Shown: positions 35,563-45,024 of the stretch, one piece after another
How the letters are laid out: every line of letters begins with the position of its first letter
How positions within the stretch are numbered: position 1 is the first letter of the stretch
Source: Parabacteroides sp. An277
GTDB lineage: Bacteria > Bacteroidota > Bacteroidia > Bacteroidales > Tannerellaceae
Assembly (NCBI RefSeq): GCF_002159645.1
Contig: NZ_NFJB01000002.1
Coordinates: 124,001-188,000 of the forward strand
Length of the DNA stretch: 64,000 nucleotides
Reading direction: 5' to 3'
Translations under genes and position numbers: made by a program
The notes under the pieces: generated by a model
Database searches by the model: none
Told to the model about the DNA's origin: nothing
The model's input: the letters and a program-made list of their open reading frames with translations, nothing else

Positions 35563-36876
35563 TTACCTTCCAATACAATGGTATTCAAATCCGTATTCTT
35601 CCATCTCCTTCGGTTCGTAGATATTTCGTCCGTCGATAACCAAGGGATTCTTCATCAGTTTCTTGATAGCGGCCCAGCTTGGCATCCGGAATTCTTTCCA
35701 TTCCGTAAAGAGCAGGAGGGCGTCGGCCTCTATCACCGCATCATATATATCCTTCGCATAATGGATGGCATCGCCGATACGTCGTTTCGATTCAGGCATA
35801 GCTACGGGGTCGTAAGCATATACTTCGCATCCGGCGTCGAGCAATTTCTGGATAACGACAAGCGAGGGTGCCTCGCGCATATCGTCAGTTTCTGGTTTGA
35901 ATGCCAATCCCCAGATGGCTATCCGTCTCCCTTTCAAATCTCCTTGGAAGTAATCGTAGGTTTTCCGGTAGAGGATGGATTTTTGCGCTTCGTTCACCTC
36001 TTCCACGGCTTGCAAGATACGCATCGGATAACCATGGTCTGCTGCCGTCTTGACCAACGCTTTCACATCTTTCGGGAAGCAAGAACCGCCGTAACCGCAA
36101 CCCGGATAGAGGAACCGATGGCCGATGCGGACGTCGCTCCCGATTCCTTTGCGCACCATGTTCACATCGGCACCCACCCGTTCGCACAGGTTGGCGATGT
36201 CATTCATGAAGCTGATGCGCGTGGCGAGCATCGCGTTTGCGGCATATTTCGTCATCTCGGCCGAGGGCACATCCATGAAGATAACCCGGAAATTATTCAA
36301 CAAGAAGGGGCGGTAAAGACGACTCATCAACTCTTTGGAACGTTCCGATTCGACGCCCACCACAATGCGATCCGGACTCATAAAATCCTTGATGGCTGCA
36401 CCCTCCTTTAGGAATTCCGGGTTGGATGCCACATCGAATGTAAGCGTTGAGCCGCGTTTATCCAATTCTTCCTGTATGGCTTGGCGGACCTTCTGCGCCG
36501 TCCCGACCGGCACGGTGCTCTTCGTCACAATGGTCAGGTATTTGTCCATGTATTTCCCGACCGTCCGCGCCACCTCCAGCACGTAATGCAGGTCTGCGCT
36601 TCCGTCCTCGTCGGGCGGCGTCCCAACTGCACTGAACACCACCTCCACGTCGTTCAGGCAGACCGAGAGGTCGGTCAGGAAATGCAAACGTCCCGCTTTT
36701 TGGTTGCGCAGCACCATCTCCTCCAAGCCTGGCTCGTAAATGGGCATAATGCCGTTGTTCAAATCCTCAATCTTCTTTGCGTTGACATCCACGCAATATA
36801 CTTCCGTTCCCATTTCGGCAAAACAGGTACCGCTGACCAAGCCAACATACCCCGTCCCGACTATCGCTATTTTCAT
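35563..36876 (-). CDS. ugd: UDP-glucose/UDP-sugar 6-dehydrogenase, 437 aa
   Basis: NAD-dependent oxidation of a UDP-hexose to the UDP-uronic acid. The N-terminal Rossmann motif is VGTGYVGLV (GxGxxG at 7-12), then EPGLEEMV, STVPVGTAQ and SNPEFLKEGAAIKDF. The catalytic motif GYGGSCFPKD has Cys266, and the C-terminal domain carries WGLAFKPETDDMREAPS. Length is normal. It could act on UDP-glucose (Ugd type, favoured by the motif set) or UDP-GlcNAc. With the Gfo/Idh oxidoreductase and DegT aminotransferase 400 bp upstream, it could supply an amino-uronic acid donor. Immediately followed by the flippase. Cytoplasmic. Confidence 0.93.
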   Translation of the reverse strand: MKIAIVGTGYVGLVSGTCFAEMGTEVYCVDVNAKKIEDLNNGIMPIYEPGLEEMVLRNQKAGRLHFLTDLSVCLNDVEVVFSAVGTPPDEDGSADLHYVLEVARTVGKYMDKYLTIVTKSTVPVGTAQKVRQAIQEELDKRGSTLTFDVASNPEFLKEGAAIKDFMSPDRIVVGVESERSKELMSRLYRPFLLNNFRVIFMDVPSAEMTKYAANAMLATRISFMNDIANLCERVGADVNMVRKGIGSDVRIGHRFLYPGCGYGGSCFPKDVKALVKTAADHGYPMRILQAVEEVNEAQKSILYRKTYDYFQGDLKGRRIAIWGLAFKPETDDMREAPSLVVIQKLLDAGCEVYAYDPVAMPESKRRIGDAIHYAKDIYDAVIEADALLLFTEWKEFRMPSWAAIKKLMKNPLVIDGRNIYEPKEMEEYGFEYHCIGR

Positions 36877-37050
36877 GTTCTTTTTTACTGCAAATGATTA
36901 CGTTATTATACAAAAGAAAGGGTACCCCAAGGCACACACCGTCTCGTCAGTCCCAAGCGGAGCTGACGAAACCCGCACAAAGATAAGGATAAAACCCCAA
37001 TTTTGCCAAACGGACAGACCATCCATTTGCTTTTAAATGCTATCGGAGTG

Positions 37051-37260
37051 CCCCGACGAAATCATTTTTCCTATGATGAAACCGTCCGGGTACCCCGACA
37101 GCGCCATTTTTCCTACGATGAAACCGTCCGGGCACCCCGACAGCGCCATTTTTCCTACGATGAAACCGTCCGGGCACCCCGACAGAATCATTTTCCCTAC
37201 GATGAAACCATCCGGGCACCCCGACAGAACCATTTTTCCTACGATGAAACCGTCCGGGTA
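37051..37260. repeat. Five 42-bp tandem repeats, open in several frames
   Basis: Units start at 37051, 37093, 37135, 37177 and 37219 (CCCCGACAG.. to ..CGTCCGGGCA). They contain a G/C stem GTCnGGG-CA-CCCnGAC. Because 42 is divisible by three, both strands read through without stops in more than one frame, giving 14-residue peptide repeats. It occupies the 408-bp gap between the Gfo/Idh stop (37285) and the ugd start (36876); 36877-37050 shows nothing clear. Confidence 0.9.
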
Positions 37261-37284
37261 TCCGGGTAAGTGCTTTTTTCTTAC

Positions 37285-38325
37285 TCATTCCCCATTTTTA
37301 GCCTTGCAGGCATAGATGCGCTGGATGATGTCGACCACCTTCAGCCCCTCCAGCACGTTCGTAGTGATGCTTTTGCCCGCCTTTTGGCTGAGCACCTCCA
37401 CCACGTTGCGGATGACGAAGTTGTGGTTTTGCGCCGAGCCTTTGTAGGGACCGTAGTCGTTGCCTGGATTCGTGGGCGGGAGTTCAGGCATCTCATAATC
37501 TTTGATGTGGCAATATTCCACCTCGTTCATGTATTGCCCGCCGATCTTCACGCTGCCGTTCTCCGCCACGACGAGGAGGCTGCTCTCCATGTTCTTGTCC
37601 CACACGGCGGTGGAATAGTTCAGGCAGCCCATGCCGCCATTCACGAAATCGAACGTGACGAGCCCGGAATCCTCAAAGTCGGTCAACGCCGCGTGGTTGA
37701 AATCGGCAAAACGGGCCTGGATGTGGCAAATGTCGCCGAAGAGCCAATACATGATGTCGATGAAATGGGAGAACTGGGTGAAGAGCGTGCCGCCGTCCAA
37801 CCGTGCATCGCCATGCCATCCGCCCGGCTTGTAGTAACGCTCGTCGCGATTCCAATAGCAATTCAGTTGCACCATGTAGATTTTCCCCAAGCGTCCGGAT
37901 TCGACCATCTCCTTTATCCAGACCGAAGGAGGCGAGTAACGGTTTTGCATCACGCAGAAAGCCAACCGTTGGTAACGCAGGCAGGCATAGACCACGCGCT
38001 CGGCATCCTGTGTGGTAAGCGCCATGGGCTTCTCAATTACCACATGATGTCCTGTCTCAATCGCCCGTACCGCCATCTCCGCATGAAGCCCGTTCGGCGT
38101 GCATATATTAATGACGTCAATCTTCAAATCGGCTGCCAGTAGTTCCTCCAGGCCGGAGAAGAAGGGGGCGGGATATGCCTCGATACCCAATTCCGCTCGC
38201 GGACGGATATCGCACAGGGCTACCAGCTCCGCCCCTTCGTCGCGCGTAATCATCTCGGCATGCCGTTTCCCGATATGGCCACACCCGACGACGGCAAAGC
38301 GTATCTTTTTATCTTTATTTTCCAT
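37285..38325 (-). CDS. Gfo/Idh/MocA-family oxidoreductase (WlbA-like), 346 aa
   Basis: NAD(P)-dependent oxidoreductase. It has VVGCGHIGKRHAEM (dinucleotide-binding, residues 12-25), NICTPNGLHAEMAVRAIETG, the EKP motif VVIEKPMAL (E98-K99-P100), and DGGTLFTQFSHFIDIMYWLFGD in the substrate domain. The last is characteristic of WlbA/WbpB-type UDP-sugar 3-dehydrogenases, which make a 3-keto UDP-GlcNAc-uronic acid for transamination. The partner aminotransferase gene directly upstream (11-bp overlap) supports this. Substrate is inferred from context. Cytoplasmic. Confidence 0.85.
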   Translation of the reverse strand: MENKDKKIRFAVVGCGHIGKRHAEMITRDEGAELVALCDIRPRAELGIEAYPAPFFSGLEELLAADLKIDVINICTPNGLHAEMAVRAIETGHHVVIEKPMALTTQDAERVVYACLRYQRLAFCVMQNRYSPPSVWIKEMVESGRLGKIYMVQLNCYWNRDERYYKPGGWHGDARLDGGTLFTQFSHFIDIMYWLFGDICHIQARFADFNHAALTDFEDSGLVTFDFVNGGMGCLNYSTAVWDKNMESSLLVVAENGSVKIGGQYMNEVEYCHIKDYEMPELPPTNPGNDYGPYKGSAQNHNFVIRNVVEVLSQKAGKSITTNVLEGLKVVDIIQRIYACKAKNGE

Positions 38326-39448
38326 AAGCCAATAATGTTTGGGTGACGTAATCGATTTCCTTGTCCGTCATCTCGGTATGAATCGGCAAGGAAAGGACCG
38401 AGCGTGTCAATTGCTCGGAAACGTAAAGCGAAGAGCCGTTGCGCGCCAAGCCATAGAAGGCGTCCTGTTTGTGCATCGGCACCGGATAATAGACCATCGA
38501 AGGAATTCCCCGCTCTTTCAGGTATTGTTGCAAATCGTCCCGTTCGCCACCCGCTATCTGCAAAGTATATTGATGGAATACATGCGTCGAATAGTCGGCC
38601 CGGAAAGGAATCGCCCAACGGGCATCGTCCCTCAGCGCTTCGTCGTAGCGAACTGCTACCTTCCGACGTGCTTCGGCAAATGCATCGATATGGGGCAACT
38701 TGACCTCCAGCACCGCTGCCTGCAACGTATCCAAACGAGAATTGCAACCAATGATTTTATGGTGATACTTGGTTTGCTGGCCATGGTTGGCTATCATACG
38801 GGCACGTTCGGCCAGTCGGTCGTCGGACGTCATCACCGCTCCGCCATCTCCGTAGCAGGCCAAAGGCTTGGACGGGAAGAAAGAGGTGGTGCCGATATGG
38901 CCGATAGTCCCAGCTTTGCGTCGGCTTCCGTCTTGGTATATTACCTCCGCACCCAGCGATTGGGCATTGTCTTCAATCACATAGAGATGATTCTGTTCGG
39001 CAATCTGCATGATGCGTTCCATGTCGCCGCACTGCCCAAAGAGATGCACCACGATGATAGCACGCGTCTTGGGCGAAATGGCCGATTCGATTTGCCAAGG
39101 ATTGAGGTTGAACGTCCGTTCATCCACATCGACCCATACCGGAATCAAACCCAGCAACGCGACGACCTCGGCGGCAGCCACATACGTAAACGATGGCACG
39201 ATCACCTCATCGCCCGGCATCAAGTTCAACGCCATCAACGCAATCTGCAACGCATCCGTCCCGTTTCCACAAGGAATCACGTGTGGTACTTGCAAATAGT
39301 CCGCTAAGTGAGACGCGAACGCCTTCACTTGCGGACCATTGATAAAGGAACAAGTATCGATAACCTCTTGCATCGCCGCATCCACCTCCGGTTTCAGCCG
39401 GAGGTATTGGCGATGGAGGTCGACCATCTGTATATGTTCATTTTCCAT
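38315..39448 (-). CDS. DegT/DnrJ/EryC1-family sugar aminotransferase, 377 aa
   Basis: PLP-dependent fold-type I aminotransferase acting on keto UDP-sugars. Visible motifs: IPCGNGTDALQIAL (phosphate-binding), VIEDNAQSLGA with Asp160, TTSFFPSKPLACYGDGGAV with the Schiff-base Lys194, and HVFHQYTLQI near the C-terminus. Pairing with a Gfo/Idh oxidoreductase matches the WbpE/WlbC step that installs the 3-amino group on a UDP-GlcNAcA derivative. It lies 15 bp downstream of metG, so metG and the glycan genes may share a transcript. Overlap of 11 bp with the oxidoreductase. Confidence 0.9.
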   Translation of the reverse strand: MENEHIQMVDLHRQYLRLKPEVDAAMQEVIDTCSFINGPQVKAFASHLADYLQVPHVIPCGNGTDALQIALMALNLMPGDEVIVPSFTYVAAAEVVALLGLIPVWVDVDERTFNLNPWQIESAISPKTRAIIVVHLFGQCGDMERIMQIAEQNHLYVIEDNAQSLGAEVIYQDGSRRKAGTIGHIGTTSFFPSKPLACYGDGGAVMTSDDRLAERARMIANHGQQTKYHHKIIGCNSRLDTLQAAVLEVKLPHIDAFAEARRKVAVRYDEALRDDARWAIPFRADYSTHVFHQYTLQIAGGERDDLQQYLKERGIPSMVYYPVPMHKQDAFYGLARNGSSLYVSEQLTRSVLSLPIHTEMTDKEIDYVTQTLLAYGK

Positions 39449-39463
39449 TTTAAAAAGCTATAT

Positions 39464-41503
39464 TTATTTCACTTCGCTCCCCGGCTTCACGCTCTTTTCG
39501 GGCATAATGACAGAGAGCTTGCCATCGAAATCCTCGGCGGAGAGAATCATGCCTTCCGACACGATGCCTTTCAACTTGCGCGGAGCCAAATTGGCGATGA
39601 AGCAAATTTGTTTGCCCACGAGCTCTTCCGGTTTGTAATGCTGGGCGATGCCGGAGACAATGGTGCGTTTTTCCAGTCCGTCGTCGATCCGGAACTGCAA
39701 CAGTTTGTCGGCTTTCGGTACTTTGGTGCATTCCAACACCGTTCCTACGCGGATATCCAACTTCGTGAAATCGTCGAAGGCAATATTTTCGCGGATGGGT
39801 TTGGCTTTGTAGTTCGCCTCTTCGTTTGCCTTCTTCGTCGCGAGCAATTTGTCTATTTGCGCCTGTATCACGTCGTCTTCTATCTTCTCGAAGAGCAGTT
39901 CCGCCTTGCCCAACTCGTGTCCGGCTTCGAGCAGGTCGGTCGATCCCAAACGATCCCAGCCCAACGGCTCGACGTTCAGCATCGTGTTCAGCTTCTTCAT
40001 GCTGAAGGGCAGGAACGGCTCGAAGGCGATGGCCAAGTTGGCCGTAATTTGCAAGGCAATGTGCAAGATCGTCGCCACCCGATTCATATCCGTCTTGGCC
40101 AATTTCCACGGCTCTGTGTCCGCCAAGTATTTGTTTCCGATGCGGGCGAGGTTCATGGCCTCCTTCTGGGCATCGCGGAAATGGAAGGTATCGAGCAAAC
40201 GTTCCACGTCGGCTTTCACGTTCTTGAAGTCTTCGAGCGTTTGGCGGTCGTAATCCGTCAGTTCACCGGCTGCCGGTACTTTCCCGTCGAAGTATTTACC
40301 CGTCAACACCAACACGCGGTTCACGAAATTACCCAAGATAGCCACCAACTCGTTATTGTTGCGGGCTTGGAAATCTTTCCAGGTGAAATCGTTGTCCTTC
40401 GTCTCGGGGGCATTGGCGGTCAGGACGTATCGGAGCACATCCTGCTTGCCCGGCATATCCACCAAGTATTCATTCAACCAGACTGCCCAGTTGCGCGAGG
40501 TGGAAATCTTGTCGCCCTCCAAGTTCAGGAACTCATTGGCCGGCACGTTCTCAGGCAGGTTGTAGGTACCTTCCGCTTTCAGCATCGTAGGGAACACAAT
40601 GCAGTGGAACACGATATTGTCTTTCCCGATGAAGTGAATCATCTTCGTTTCTGGGTCTTTCCACCATTTTTCCCAGCTGTCTGGCAGCAATTCTTTCGTG
40701 TTCGAAATGTAACCGATGGGCGCGTCGAACCATACATACAACACTTTGCCCTCAGCACCTTCTACCGGCACGGGGATACCCCAGTCCAAATCGCGGCTCA
40801 CGGCGCGAGGTTGCAAGCCCATGTCGAGCCAGCTCTTGCACTGCCCGTACACGTTGGGTTTCCACTCCTTGTGGCCCTCCAGAATCCATTCGCGGAGGAA
40901 AGGTTCCCACTTGTCGAGCGGCAGGTACCAGTGCTTCGTCTGGCGCATGACCGGTTGGCTTCCGCTGATGGCCGACTTCGGATTAATCAAGTCGGTCGGG
41001 CTGAGCGACGTCCCGCACGCCTCGCATTGGTCGCCATACGCATGTTCGTTGCCGCAATGCGGGCAGGTTCCGGTGATGTACCGGTCAGCCAGGAACTGCT
41101 GCGCCTCTTCGTCGTAATATTGTTCGCTGGTTTTCTCGATAAACTCACCCTTGTCGTAAAGGGTGCGGAAAAATTCGGAAGCGGTTTCGTAATGGATTTT
41201 CGAGGTCGTCCGCGAATAAATATCAAACGAGATGCCAAAATCCTCGAACGATTTCTTAATAATATTATGATAGCGGTCCACCACGTCTTGCGGCGTAATG
41301 CCCTCCTTTTTCGCGCGGATGGTGATAGGCACACCGTGCTCGTCGGAGCCGCCAATCATAATCACCTCTTCCCCCTTCAGGCGCAAATAGCGCGCATAAA
41401 TATCCGCAGGCACATAGACGCCCGCCAAGTGGCCGATGTGTACCGGTCCGTTCGCATACGGCAACGCCGTCGTGATTAACGTTCGCTTAAATTTTTTCTC
41501 CAT
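39464..41503 (-). CDS. metG: Methionyl-tRNA synthetase, 679 aa
   Basis: Charges tRNA-Met. Class I signature [16 protein letters not shown] (HIGH at 22-25), zinc-knuckle [25 protein letters not shown]-type loop [10 protein letters not shown], anticodon-binding helical domain, and a C-terminal Trbp111-like tRNA-binding domain ([17 protein letters not shown]). Length is normal for the dimeric form. The start at 41503 is preferred. The frame extends to 41542, but the -7 box TACCTTTG (41530-41537) lies in that extension. Its place at the head of a surface-glycan locus is a common Bacteroidales arrangement as I recall. Confidence 0.96.
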   Translation of the reverse strand: MEKKFKRTLITTALPYANGPVHIGHLAGVYVPADIYARYLRLKGEEVIMIGGSDEHGVPITIRAKKEGITPQDVVDRYHNIIKKSFEDFGISFDIYSRTTSKIHYETASEFFRTLYDKGEFIEKTSEQYYDEEAQQFLADRYITGTCPHCGNEHAYGDQCEACGTSLSPTDLINPKSAISGSQPVMRQTKHWYLPLDKWEPFLREWILEGHKEWKPNVYGQCKSWLDMGLQPRAVSRDLDWGIPVPVEGAEGKVLYVWFDAPIGYISNTKELLPDSWEKWWKDPETKMIHFIGKDNIVFHCIVFPTMLKAEGTYNLPENVPANEFLNLEGDKISTSRNWAVWLNEYLVDMPGKQDVLRYVLTANAPETKDNDFTWKDFQARNNNELVAILGNFVNRVLVLTGKYFDGKVPAAGELTDYDRQTLEDFKNVKADVERLLDTFHFRDAQKEAMNLARIGNKYLADTEPWKLAKTDMNRVATILHIALQITANLAIAFEPFLPFSMKKLNTMLNVEPLGWDRLGSTDLLEAGHELGKAELLFEKIEDDVIQAQIDKLLATKKANEEANYKAKPIRENIAFDDFTKLDIRVGTVLECTKVPKADKLLQFRIDDGLEKRTIVSGIAQHYKPEELVGKQICFIANLAPRKLKGIVSEGMILSAEDFDGKLSVIMPEKSVKPGSEVK

Positions 41504-41529
41504 ACCAAATTTCTTCTGTTTTCTTCCGG

Positions 41530-41537
41530 CAAAGGTA
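41530..41537 (-). promoter_or_regulatory. -7 box for metG
   Basis: Reverse strand TACCTTTG, 27 bp before the ATG at 41503; no clear -33 TTTG. Confidence 0.5.
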
Positions 41538-41689
41538 CGCATATTTTTTCGAACGTGCTACGATTGCCCGGCATACTATTTGCACCCCTCCTCCTAAGCT
41601 ACCCCTTCCTGTTCTTGGAAATATCCATGTAATTTTATTTTATCACCTCCAGATACAAGAGAAATTAAAGTCATTTTACTTTGCTTTTT

Positions 41690-41865
41690 CCAGCTATGGG
41701 AGGAACTTATGCTATTTTACATGAATTCCTCCCGTAGCTGGAGTAATGAATATTATTTTACTTTTCTTTATCCTATAACTGGAAGAAATCAAATTTATTT
41801 ATTCTATTTTCTCCAGCTATAGGATAAATATAAATCTATTTCTTTTTTATTCTCCAGCTATAGGA
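41690..41865. repeat. CCAGCTATAGGA palindromic repeat cluster
   Basis: Two stem-loops share the same word. CCAGCTAnGGGAGGAA (41690-41705) pairs with 41726-41741. TATCCTATAnCTGG (41769-41782) pairs with 41813-41826. A further CCAGCTATAGGA lies at 41854-41865. The region is otherwise AT-rich. It fills the 524-bp gap between metG and the DUF4838 gene together with the terminator at 41950-42000. Confidence 0.7.
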
Positions 41866-41949
41866 AAATAATATGTATGTTTACTTTACTAGCTCCCAAT
41901 CCCCGCGGAGAAGCCGCAACGCCATTGGAACCCCTATTTTCTTCCGCTA

Positions 41950-42000
41950 TCCCCAAAACAAACGCCGGGACACGGAATTTCCATATTCCGCATCCCGGCG
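41950..42000 (-). terminator. Terminator of the DUF4838 gene
   Basis: Reverse strand stem CGCCGGGA..CGGAAT / ATTCCG..TCCCGGCG followed by a T-rich stretch, 28 bp beyond the stop at 42028. Confidence 0.8.
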
Positions 42001-42027
42001 TCCAAACAAGAGCCCAAAGAACTTATT

Positions 42028-44223
42028 TCAATGCACTTCCACTTCGTCGAGGAAGAACCAAGCAGGATAACCTACGCCATAATGCCACGAGGGACACAAG
42101 CCGAGCGTTTCAATCTCGACTTTAATATAGCGGGCCTTGACAGGCGTAGAGGAAGAGGCCGTTCCTTTCACGAACTTCACCTTCCCATCGCGGTCTTCCG
42201 GGAACGAGAAGGAACCGAAGGGGCGGAAGGTCTGCTTATCGCTCGAAACGGAATAGGTTCCCCCTTTCGGCAGTAAAATCCAGGCACCGAGTTGGTGGAG
42301 GAAGTCGGCCGAGATGGTGGTGAATTCCTTCTCCTCGCCCAAGTCGAGGATAAAGGCCGCATCTTTGCCTTCCCAACCGACCCAGCTCTCCACGTAGGTC
42401 GTGCCGCCATAAAGCCCGTCCGTCAGGGCACGGTCGGCTATCGGCTGGTACGTTTTCGCGGGTGGAAGAATCCATTCCACCTTTGCGCCGAGCGCCAGGC
42501 TGGGTTCCGCCTGCGGGAGGAAACGCTCTTTATATAAAGTATAATACTCTTCGGGCGGATTGTTGCGTTCGTTGAGTGTCTTCACGCCGAATTGGGCCGT
42601 CCGTTCGTGGAAAAGGTCCAGCTTCGTGCGAATCTCGTCCAAATCGTTGTCAGTTCGCGTGCGGGCAATCTCCAACTCTGCATACTGAAGCGGCAAGCGC
42701 GTCAGACGGACGTGGTCAAGTCGGTCCTTATCTGATGCCACGACCTCTTCCGCGCGGTCGAACAACTCATTGTACCGTTTCATCAACGCGGGACAGAGCA
42801 AGCCGTCTTTATGCGAAATGGGCGAATCGTAAATCCACAGCGGCTGATGGCTGGCCAAGAGCGCGCCCTCCTGCCTATCGATGTATTGCCGCATATAAGG
42901 AGCCGCCGCGCCGTAGTAGCCGTCCAAGAAATGGTTCATGAGCGAATCCATGTCCTGATACGGATTCCACATCAGCTTGCTCACGAGGTAAGCGCGCATC
43001 TCCATGAAGTCGCCGCCCCGCACGCCGCCAATCTGCGAGAAGTGCATCGTGGCATGGTGCTGGTGGAAAAGCTGGATATTCTTTTGGATGATGTGGAAAT
43101 TGGGGAAAGGCGCTACCATATTGTCGAAGTTGATACCGTAATCCCATACATATATATTATTGGAGATGCGCGACCAACCCTCCAACGCCTGCATGAAGTA
43201 GCGGCCCGACTCGTTGTCCGTCAGCGGGACTTCGCGCTTGCAATCGATGTCGCAGAGCATGATGTTCACATTCGGGAGCGGCTTCACATGCTTGGGCGGT
43301 TGCATCGAATAAAGATACGCCAGCGTCGAGAACTCCTTGTCCGGATAATGCGCGGCCAGTTTGTTCAGGAAGCGAATGATATTGCCCGACGGCGAACCCT
43401 CGTATTCGTCCACCTTCCGACACGCCTCGCACGAACAGTAGGTGTTGTTCCCGTCGTTCTGGCTGATGGAAATCATCTTCAAACCGGGATTGGCTTTGAA
43501 GATAGAATCCAACTGATGCACCACGGCATCGAAGACATCCGGATTCGTGAGGCACCATTGGCTATGATTGCCCGGCCGCCGTTCGCCGTTAATAAAGGAA
43601 TAATACTCCGGATGCTCCTTCCCGAAACGAGCTGCAGGCAGGATGCGGTCGAACGTATGTACCCACAGATTACCGATGAACTCCTCGCTCGGCTCTTCCA
43701 AACGATACCATGCTTTATAAATAGGATCTGAAGCGCTATAGCTCTGCGTCTGCCGATAGCGGAAAGCGGGCGTCTCGGAACGGTCCAACTTAGGGATTGT
43801 GATAGATGGGTTCGGTTCGAAACGGAAATAATCAGCCGTATAGCAAGAGACACCCAGCTCTTGCTCCAGCAAATCGACCACGCCATAGATTGCGCCCTTG
43901 TCGCCACCCGTCTGGATATGCAAGCATCCATCCGTGGTCAGAAGGCGGAACCCATCTTCACCGGCTTGGTCGGTAGGTTCACCAATCAGGATGTCGTTCG
44001 TTTTTACTTGCTTTGTCTCCATGATGGGAAGTTCCGCGCCGCTGATACGCCCGACGAAGTCTTGCAACAACTCCGCCGCTTCCCGGTTCGCTTTCTCGTC
44101 CGAGGCCAAGACGATGCGGGCCACCGGTCGCCCCGCTTGCGTCACCGTCACCTGCGCCTCCAAGGAAAAGGCCGCGCCCAGGCATATCCCGGCGAGGCCG
44201 ATACATTTGATTAAGTTTGCCAT
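42028..44223 (-). CDS. DUF4838 glycosidase-like protein with C-terminal carbohydrate-binding domain, 731 aa
   Basis: The start at 44223 gives a signal peptide (MANLIKCIGLAGICLGAAFS then LEAQ); the frame runs 87 codons further upstream, past a -7 box, and is rejected. The N-terminal region resembles the GH20/GH67 domain 2-like alpha/beta cap (ANREAAELLQDFVGRISGAELP). The central DUF4838 region carries PEYYSFINGERR, SISQNDGNNTYCSCEACRKVDEYEGSPSG and NIMLCDIDCKREV. The last ~150 residues (from ALTDGLYGGTTYVESWVGWEG) form an F5/8 type C-like domain. Such proteins are exported and tied to glycan breakdown, but the activity is not established. Its gene is isolated. Confidence 0.82.
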   Translation of the reverse strand: MANLIKCIGLAGICLGAAFSLEAQVTVTQAGRPVARIVLASDEKANREAAELLQDFVGRISGAELPIMETKQVKTNDILIGEPTDQAGEDGFRLLTTDGCLHIQTGGDKGAIYGVVDLLEQELGVSCYTADYFRFEPNPSITIPKLDRSETPAFRYRQTQSYSASDPIYKAWYRLEEPSEEFIGNLWVHTFDRILPAARFGKEHPEYYSFINGERRPGNHSQWCLTNPDVFDAVVHQLDSIFKANPGLKMISISQNDGNNTYCSCEACRKVDEYEGSPSGNIIRFLNKLAAHYPDKEFSTLAYLYSMQPPKHVKPLPNVNIMLCDIDCKREVPLTDNESGRYFMQALEGWSRISNNIYVWDYGINFDNMVAPFPNFHIIQKNIQLFHQHHATMHFSQIGGVRGGDFMEMRAYLVSKLMWNPYQDMDSLMNHFLDGYYGAAAPYMRQYIDRQEGALLASHQPLWIYDSPISHKDGLLCPALMKRYNELFDRAEEVVASDKDRLDHVRLTRLPLQYAELEIARTRTDNDLDEIRTKLDLFHERTAQFGVKTLNERNNPPEEYYTLYKERFLPQAEPSLALGAKVEWILPPAKTYQPIADRALTDGLYGGTTYVESWVGWEGKDAAFILDLGEEKEFTTISADFLHQLGAWILLPKGGTYSVSSDKQTFRPFGSFSFPEDRDGKVKFVKGTASSSTPVKARYIKVEIETLGLCPSWHYGVGYPAWFFLDEVEVH

Positions 44224-44248
44224 GTTATTTGTAAGTTTAAAGTGCATG

Positions 44249-44256
44249 CAAATGTA
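44249..44256 (-). promoter_or_regulatory. -7 box for the DUF4838 gene
   Basis: Reverse strand TACATTTG, 26 bp before the ATG at 44223. Confidence 0.5.
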
Positions 44257-44383
44257 CATATCTTTTTCCAAATGGCAGAGAATGGGACACGAATTATGCA
44301 TATCCGGGCCCACCCCAAGGCTATGTTCGCACACATAGGGCTTTTTACCATCCCGGAAAGGCGGAAGTTCGCGCGAAAAAGCG

Positions 44384-44391
44384 TACATTTG
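44384..44391 (+). promoter_or_regulatory. -7 box for the HD-domain gene
   Basis: TACATTTG, 22 bp before the ATG at 44413; supports that start over the longer frame from 44242, which would overlap the divergent promoter. Confidence 0.5.
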
Positions 44392-44412
44392 TCCCGAAAA
44401 ATCGAAAAGACA

Positions 44413-44955
44413 ATGGAACCATTTGCAATTATCCAGAAATATTACGCGCAGGATTCGGACGCTTACCGCATCCTGACGACCCATAGCCGAAGCGTGGCAG
44501 ACAAGGCATTAGCCATCGCCCGTCGGCATCCGGAGTTGAACCTCGACCTCACCTTCATCGAAGAGGCGGCCCTGCTGCACGACATCGGTATCTTCCGATG
44601 CGACGCGCCCGATATCGATTGCCATGGCGACGCGCCCTACATCTGTCACGGCTACCTGGGTGCCGAACTGATGCGGGCTGAAGGCTATCCGCGCCATGCG
44701 CTGGTGTGCGAACGGCATACCGGCACGGGACTGTCGCTGAAGATGATTGAAGAACAGGGGCTTCCCGTTCCACACCGCGACATGCGCCCCGTCTCGTGGG
44801 AAGAACAAATCATCTGCTTTGCCGACAAGTTTTACAGCAAGACGCACCTAGAACGCGAAAAGACACCCGAGAAAATCCGCAAGAGCCTCTCGAAATATGG
44901 AGAAGAAACCGTTTCACAATTTGATGCGTGGTATAAACTCTTTTTAGGGGAATAA
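44413..44955 (+). CDS. HD-domain (HDIG-type) phosphohydrolase, 180 aa
   Basis: A small cytoplasmic HD-superfamily protein. Metal-binding motifs: THSRSVADKAL (His24), EEAALLHDIGIF (His56-Asp57), a second ICHGYLGAEL (His79), and a later Asp in ICFADKFYSKT. The HDIG-like subfamily with this spacing contains uncharacterised predicted phosphohydrolases acting on nucleotides or small phosphate esters. It reads toward lptD, with a 69-bp gap that contains its own -7 box, so it is probably a separate transcript. Specific substrate unknown. Confidence 0.85.
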   Translation: MEPFAIIQKYYAQDSDAYRILTTHSRSVADKALAIARRHPELNLDLTFIEEAALLHDIGIFRCDAPDIDCHGDAPYICHGYLGAELMRAEGYPRHALVCERHTGTGLSLKMIEEQGLPVPHRDMRPVSWEEQIICFADKFYSKTHLEREKTPEKIRKSLSKYGEETVSQFDAWYKLFLGE

Positions 44956-44980
44956 ATGCGTGGAGCTCCGTATTTTGTTA

Positions 44981-44988
44981 TACCTTTG
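44981..44988 (+). promoter_or_regulatory. -7 box for lptD
   Basis: TACCTTTG 36 bp before the ATG at 45025. Confidence 0.5.
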
Positions 44989-45024
44989 CGCCTTGTTAAT
45001 GCCTTTGCGCAGAATTTTGTGTGA

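Noticed and set aside
37033-37315. Real protein genes over the 42-bp repeats
   Set aside because: Open frames occur on both strands in several frames only because the unit is a multiple of three without stops; there is no start context or domain.
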